Shown one piece after another: positions 59,270 through 64,000 of a stretch of 64,000 nucleotides of DNA (its first letter is position 1; each line of letters opens with the position of its first letter). The stretch is from contig JBANSL010000002.1 of the NCBI GenBank assembly GCA_037127255.1, positions 9,716,001-9,780,000 of the forward strand, in the 5' to 3' direction. The position numbers and the translations under genes are program-made. Source of the DNA: Persicaria tinctoria (taxonomy: Eukaryota; Streptophyta; Magnoliopsida; Caryophyllales; Polygonaceae). The notes beneath the pieces are model-generated. The model worked only from the letters and a program-made list of their open reading frames with translations. It had not been told where the DNA came from and searched no databases.

Positions 59270-62264
59270 ATGGCGGAGGATGATTCCATTGGATAAGCTG
59301 CAGAGGCTCGACGTGAAAGAATGAAAGCTCTTAGGAAAGCTCAGGAACTGTTTGAGACCCCGGATGAGGGTGGTGTAATACCCACATTGTATTTCCGCTT
59401 TGATGACGTCATTTTATGAGTAGTGATTATGTGCATATATAAGAGCTTTGGAGGTAAAGTTCCGATTTAAATCTTGTTGGAATTTCTGTCAAGTTTGAAA
59501 TGACACGAGACTCAATCAACTCAAGAAAAGTTGGGTAACACGTCATGAGTTGATTAAGGAGAATATGAATTTTTCTGGATATTAAGGACCTATTTAAGAT
59601 TCAGTTGGTAAATTATAAAGGAATGAAAATCCATTTGTGTTTAAGCACGTCGAGTACTCTCCGTAAAGTATGATTGAGATTATTATCCGATAAAGTTGGA
59701 GTTCATTGCAATATTACGGAGAAATTAAGGAATTTTTTTTTGGTTGAGGGAATTAAATATATTTCGTAATAATACTGGATGAAGGGATAAAAATATCGCG
59801 GATAAAGTTTTAAGGTAAAATTTTATGAAGTTTTATCAAGTTTGGAATATAGTGGAATCTAGGGAAGATCCACTAGCATGTCAAGGGTTAAGTAAGGAAG
59901 CTATAAAATTTATTGGATATTTAAGACATGCCTAAGAATAAGTTGGTAAAATATTCCAAAGTGGTGGAGTAAAAGATTGTTGGAATATATAGTTAAGGAG
60001 GACAAAGTATGTAAACTTAGTTAAGGCGGAATAATTTTCGCAATTGGGTATAATTTAAAGTGGATCAAGGTGAAATTTTGCAACGTCATATATTTGGATA
60101 AGCTTGAGGGCAATGATGCCTTGGTTGATTTACAGCTGCCCTCCCACGTTCCTTGTTTCAATTGGATGGAATTCCATATAAATAGCCAAGGTTGCATTCT
60201 TTCCCCTCCACATCTATTTCATTTTCATATACATATATACTCCGTACTTGGCCCATATGGACTTGCATGCATATATACACTCCGGTGCAAGCTTTCAACC
60301 GAAGCCGGCTCGCGAGTCGAGGGGGTATTAGCATATCGCCGATTCCGATTCGTAATCAGCCTATCTGATGTGGTGCCGACATTGTAAGATATCTCCTATT
60401 TATTTTAAAGTTATGGATATTTTGTATAGTTATAATACCCGTGTATAATTTAAGGTATCCCCTTATTAGCCGTTATGATGCTCGTCATTATTAAGAAATT
60501 TGAGTATTTCTTAAGACGATATAACATTGGATAAAACGGGTATTTCTTTTAAGTCGAGATAATGCCCAATTATTTTGGATTATATGGCATTTCTAAGTCG
60601 TTATAATGCCCAATTAAATTTAGGAAAGGAAATCCTAAATTAAGTTTGCAAGTCCTAATACTGTCTGGGAATTTTGAAAATGGTGTTGGACAAGTGATTA
60701 TTATAAAGTAAAGGATGTAAGTTTTATCGGGTTAATTGAAGATTATTTTAAAGGGAGACTCTGCCGAAGTTTAAGGGTAAAATTATTGGACGTAAGCTAA
60801 TTGATTATTATTTGTCTGCTATGTACGGCGTGGTTGGATGCGTTTGGATATATAGTTGGTGACGTTAAGCGGGATCCTACATCTTCAGAAGAAGTTTAAT
60901 CTCTTGATCAATCCTAATCTTTATTATTCGTAGACTTTGGATCTGTAACCAAGGCAAGTGACTTTGTCTCATTTCTTCGTTTACAGTTTCGTGCTTTTCA
61001 TTTTAATTTATACCGTTTATTTTTACCAAACATGCCTATCCTTGAAATAAATTACAAAATCCATTTATTCTTGTAATTTATTTATAATTGCATTCTAAGG
61101 CATGTTTAGAAACTTGGGCTATGTTTAATTGCTATATATATATATTGTGTAAAGGCCCAAAATTCCTTTATAGCATGAATTGTTCTTTATTCTTTCATGC
61201 TGAGTTATAAGTATGTGGTATTAAGATTTTCTTGAAATATCCATACTAGTCATTTTACTTATTTCATCCACTTTAATTCTTTAATGTTCTAAAGTGGATA
61301 AAAATGAGTTGATCACCGAGATGTGGACTTGTGATTTTAATTGTGATAGTGTGTGATGTGATTATAAATAAAATTATTATTAAAATGGTAAAGTCAGGTC
61401 AAGGTTTCTAAGCCTTGCTCTATAAACATTTCATGAAATGCCCATTCGAACTGCAGATTTCTCGAATGGATACACTTTACCCCAGTGGGGTAATTTAGGC
61501 CGTCCTGCCAGTGTACGACAGAGGCCAGTACCACGTGTTCTAAATGAAATACTTTATATCCTAATCTTGTATAAGTGATGTGTGTGCGTGTATGTGCGTG
61601 CGTGCGTGTGTAACGGTAATCACTATTATTTTCCGATATCATTTTCCATCCTTATTGGAAGTATGATTCTTTAGAGATTCAGTATCTCAGAAATCTAATG
61701 TTCTTGGACTATTCTATTTCTATTTCTTTTAAGTGTCCAGAGATCCACATAAATTATTCCCTTCCTCGTCATTTGCTAGTTCTTCACCGAACTAACCAAC
61801 CGTTTTGTCTATTGGTTGGCTGGTGTGCTTCGCCTGCATGCGTTGTACATCAGACTAAATTTTGCAGGTTATGGACAAAGACCTTGAGAAGTTGAAGTTG
61901 AAGGAATAAAGATTTTCAAGTTTTTTTTTATAAGTACAACTTTTGGTAAACGTGTTTTCTGGTTTAATTCAGTTTCTTTTGTTCGATGTGTTAAAAACAG
62001 ATTTATGTACAGTTTTGAAGAAATTACTTTATCATAAAAATAATATTCATGTCTTCCGCTGGTATTCTTTTAAAATTATTTATTTATCCTGTTGTTTATG
62101 GGAGCATGGTTGCATGTCCCTATTAGCCTAAGGTAATTATGAGACCATTAAAGTCTGCATAATTACTGGCGCTGCAACATTCCCTCGTTTACAGAAGGGG
62201 GTGTTACAGGTGGTTCTCAAGCTGAGCATAAGAATGGCAATGGGGATGCCACTAATGATGAAAG
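59270..62264 (+). pseudogene. Coding exon of an unnamed Arg/Ala/Glu-rich protein, broken by a stop and a solo LTR
   Basis: Before the LTR the frame reads MAEDDSIG, stop (TAA at 59294), then AAEARRERMKALRKAQELFE TPDEG. After the LTR it continues GSQAEHKNGNGDATNDE to a donor AAAG/GTATCA at 62264. The helix-forming RRERxKALRKAQEL block looks like the start of a conserved plant nuclear coiled-coil protein, but I cannot name it. An acceptor (GCCAG) lies just before 59265. The stop suggests a pseudogene or a fragment carried by a transposon. Confidence 0.5.
59374..62208. mobile_element. Solo LTR, 2.8 kb, Ty3/gypsy chromovirus-like
   Basis: Begins TGTAATACCCAC and ends GGGGGTGTTACA, with the 5 bp duplication GGTGG (59369-59373 and 62209-62213). 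The TGTAATACCC/GGGTGTTACA ends are typical of Tekay/Del-type elements. No gag-pol, primer-binding site or second LTR lies inside, so recombination between LTRs probably left this single copy. A GTGTGCGTG-type tract lies at 61575-61615. Confidence 0.85.
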
Positions 62265-62552
62265 GTATCACTTCTTCTTGGTCATAATTGCTTATTGATT
62301 CATATACATACCGCTACTGTAAATCATAATTGTTATAAATTTGTGCTAATTGATACATAATTGCTTATTGATTCCATGCTAATTGCTTATTTCAGCATTT
62401 TATAATTTTAGCATCTTATAATATTTTATTTTTGAATTGTTATTAAATTGCCACAAAATTAATGGATTATCTTTATTTTTAGATGATTTGGGTTTGGATA
62501 TTGGAAATTTCAGCAATTGCTGAAATGCGGATTGTAATGAATTTTGTTAAAA

Positions 62553-62620
62553 GCCTCTTACCTCACTGGTAGAGCAATGTGCTATGCGCAAATACGTGGG
62601 TTCGAATCCCGCATAGGCTA
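62553..62620 (+). repeat. tRNA-like sequence, second copy
   Basis: GCCTCTTACCTCACTGGTAG then AGCAATGTGC and the T arm GTGGGTTCGAATCCCGC followed by ATAGGC, which can pair with GCCT.T. It shares GGTAGAGCAATGTGC and CATAGG with the copy at 43280-43353. The A box is weak and the anticodon arm is not normal, so it is not called a tRNA gene. Confidence 0.6.
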
Positions 62621-62639
62621 AATTTTATATCTCGTAATA

Positions 62640-62804
62640 CGGTTTCAGCAACAATTTTAGCACCAACAACGTTGCTGAAATCGGGGTTTCAGCAACAACA
62701 ACGTTGTTGAAACCGTGTTTTTACCACCAATAACGTTGCTGAAACCGGGGTTTCGACATCAATAACAGTGCTGAAATCGGGGTTTAAGCAACTCCGGTTT
62801 CGGC
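62640..62804. repeat. Tandem ~40 bp hairpin repeats, GTTTCAGCAAC type
   Basis: Four units of GGTTTCAGCAACAA ... AACGTTGCTGAAAnC; within a unit GTTTCAGCAAC can pair with GTTGCTGAAAC. Units end in GGGG and differ mainly in the loop. Confidence 0.75.
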
Positions 62805-64000
62805 TGTAACGGCCCAGAATTATGATTTCCGGGTTACGTTTCAAGGGATGAAAACCCTTGTTCGGATCTTGCAATCCAGGTACGGGTCGAGGTTTCAACT
62901 CATTTTCAGGTTATTAGAAAGAGGGATTTCAAACCCTAAAAACATCGAAGGGCCGTTGGGTACCCTTAACCCGTCCTAAGACTATGTCGCGGAAACCATT
63001 TCAAACGGAAGTAAAGCGGAAGTAAAGTACAGATACAAGTGCCACGGCGGAGCCGGGTCAAAACGGAGTCAAAAGTATAAATCCCAAACAATATAATCAG
63101 AGTCTGGTGAAGTCTATAACTCCAGCGCTCACTCTCCGCCGACAAAATGACCCGCGCAATAAGCAAACAGCACCGATAGGATGAACATAAATAATTCCTA
63201 AAAAAATTGATTTGGAGCGGGATCAGATCGATGCCCACTTAACTCTGCATCCCAACCATAAGCACACATATACGCTATACCTAATAAAGATGCTCTAATG
63301 CAGTACGAAATTCAAACACACTAGCATGCTCCTAGTTCATAGTAATGTGCAGAAATACTGTAAAGGGCCCAAGACAATGCCAAGTGGCATATCCCTCTCC
63401 TACCTCCACCCCTTCCGACAGGCGGAGACTGGCCAGCTCGTGAATGCATTCATTCATAATAGGGTGGCACGCATGCCTAACCCGCTCCACAATAAAGCCC
63501 GTAGGCATATCATAATATAAGGAAGTACTCGATTGACTCAGGGTACCCGATGAGGCTGGGCTACCCTATGACCCTAGCAAAGACTCTAGGACTATCACAG
63601 ATAACGGCCGTTCTGTTTACAAACACATAGAGAAATCAAATGCTCAACGATCAATGCAACCTAGCATGGTACTACATGGCATGCTGATCATGAATGCAAC
63701 ACCTAGTATATCATGCACTTAAAGCAGGGAATAGCTCTATTCAATCTGAGTAAGCTCCGAAGAGACTTACCTGGAGATGGAGAACAGCAAGATAACACAA
63801 GCAAGGGCCCAAATGCAAGTCCAAACCAATTCAGAAGCAATACACACCTATCATCAAGCCATTTTCATAAGCTACTGATCCATCATTCATACACACGAAA
63901 TCCAAGTTCTCAACATACTTAAAACCAATCGACGGTAAAATCATTTTCCAAAACCTTTCCGATATGATCGACATCAACCAAAACCATTTAATCAAAATCA
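62805..64000. mobile_element. Start of an LTR, runs off the window
   Basis: TGTAACGGCCCAGAATTATG is a typical start for a Tekay/Del-type Ty3/gypsy LTR. The 1.2 kb that follow have no long open frame, as expected for LTR sequence. The opposite end is outside the window, so solo LTR and complete element cannot be told apart. Confidence 0.55.

Overview
The window is plant nuclear DNA. It has intron-rich genes with GT-AG splice sites, plant-only gene families (UVR8, PAD4, a GABA/amino-acid permease) and dense nested plant transposons. A core eudicot, possibly an asterid, is likely; I cannot name the species from sequence alone.

Four host genes can be read. (1) An auxilin-like J-protein gene enters from the left on the minus strand, with only its first coding exon at 838-1487. 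(2) A complete 12-exon UVR8 UV-B photoreceptor gene lies on the minus strand at 4720-8495, predicted 449 aa; the tryptophan triad and the C-terminal VP motif are present. (3) A complete 4-exon PAD4 immune-regulator gene lies on the plus strand at 23229-26667, predicted 633 aa. (4) A complete 5-exon BAT1/GABP-type amino-acid permease gene lies on the minus strand at 51130-54663, predicted 521 aa. A gene-like exon near 59.3 kb is broken by a stop codon and by a 2.8 kb solo LTR.

The permease locus has been duplicated in tandem. A wrecked second copy, missing exons 5, 2 and 1 and most of 4 and 3, runs from 27.3 to 49.9 kb. It has been inflated about ten-fold by insertions: LINE A (28071-33942), LINE B (about 34012-40253), a tandem Helitron array (40368-47657) that itself holds a 4.4 kb TIR element with a 2.1 kb foldback element inside it, another Helitron (47662-48573) and a SINE (49415-49621). 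The intact copy serves as the empty-site reference for these insertions, and the pseudogene does the same for a Stowaway and a short LINE in the intact copy's upstream region.

The rest is transposon-rich. At 9-13 kb there is a nest of PIF/Harbinger and Stowaway MITEs. A 4.7 kb minus-strand LINE (13426-18125) has 17 bp target duplications and an internal deletion. A 2.3 kb Mutator-like element lies at 18545-20856. A Helitron at 56091-57767 carries six tandem copies of its own 5' end, and another LTR begins at 62805.

The least explained signals are: a 726-codon open frame upstream of, and overlapping, the nearly intact ORF2 of LINE B; a family of covarying GTCG..TGTT/AACA..CGAC hairpins in a foldback element; a LINE 3' tail built of covarying hairpins in four dispersed copies; and the Helitron array whose units share one end but differ at the other.
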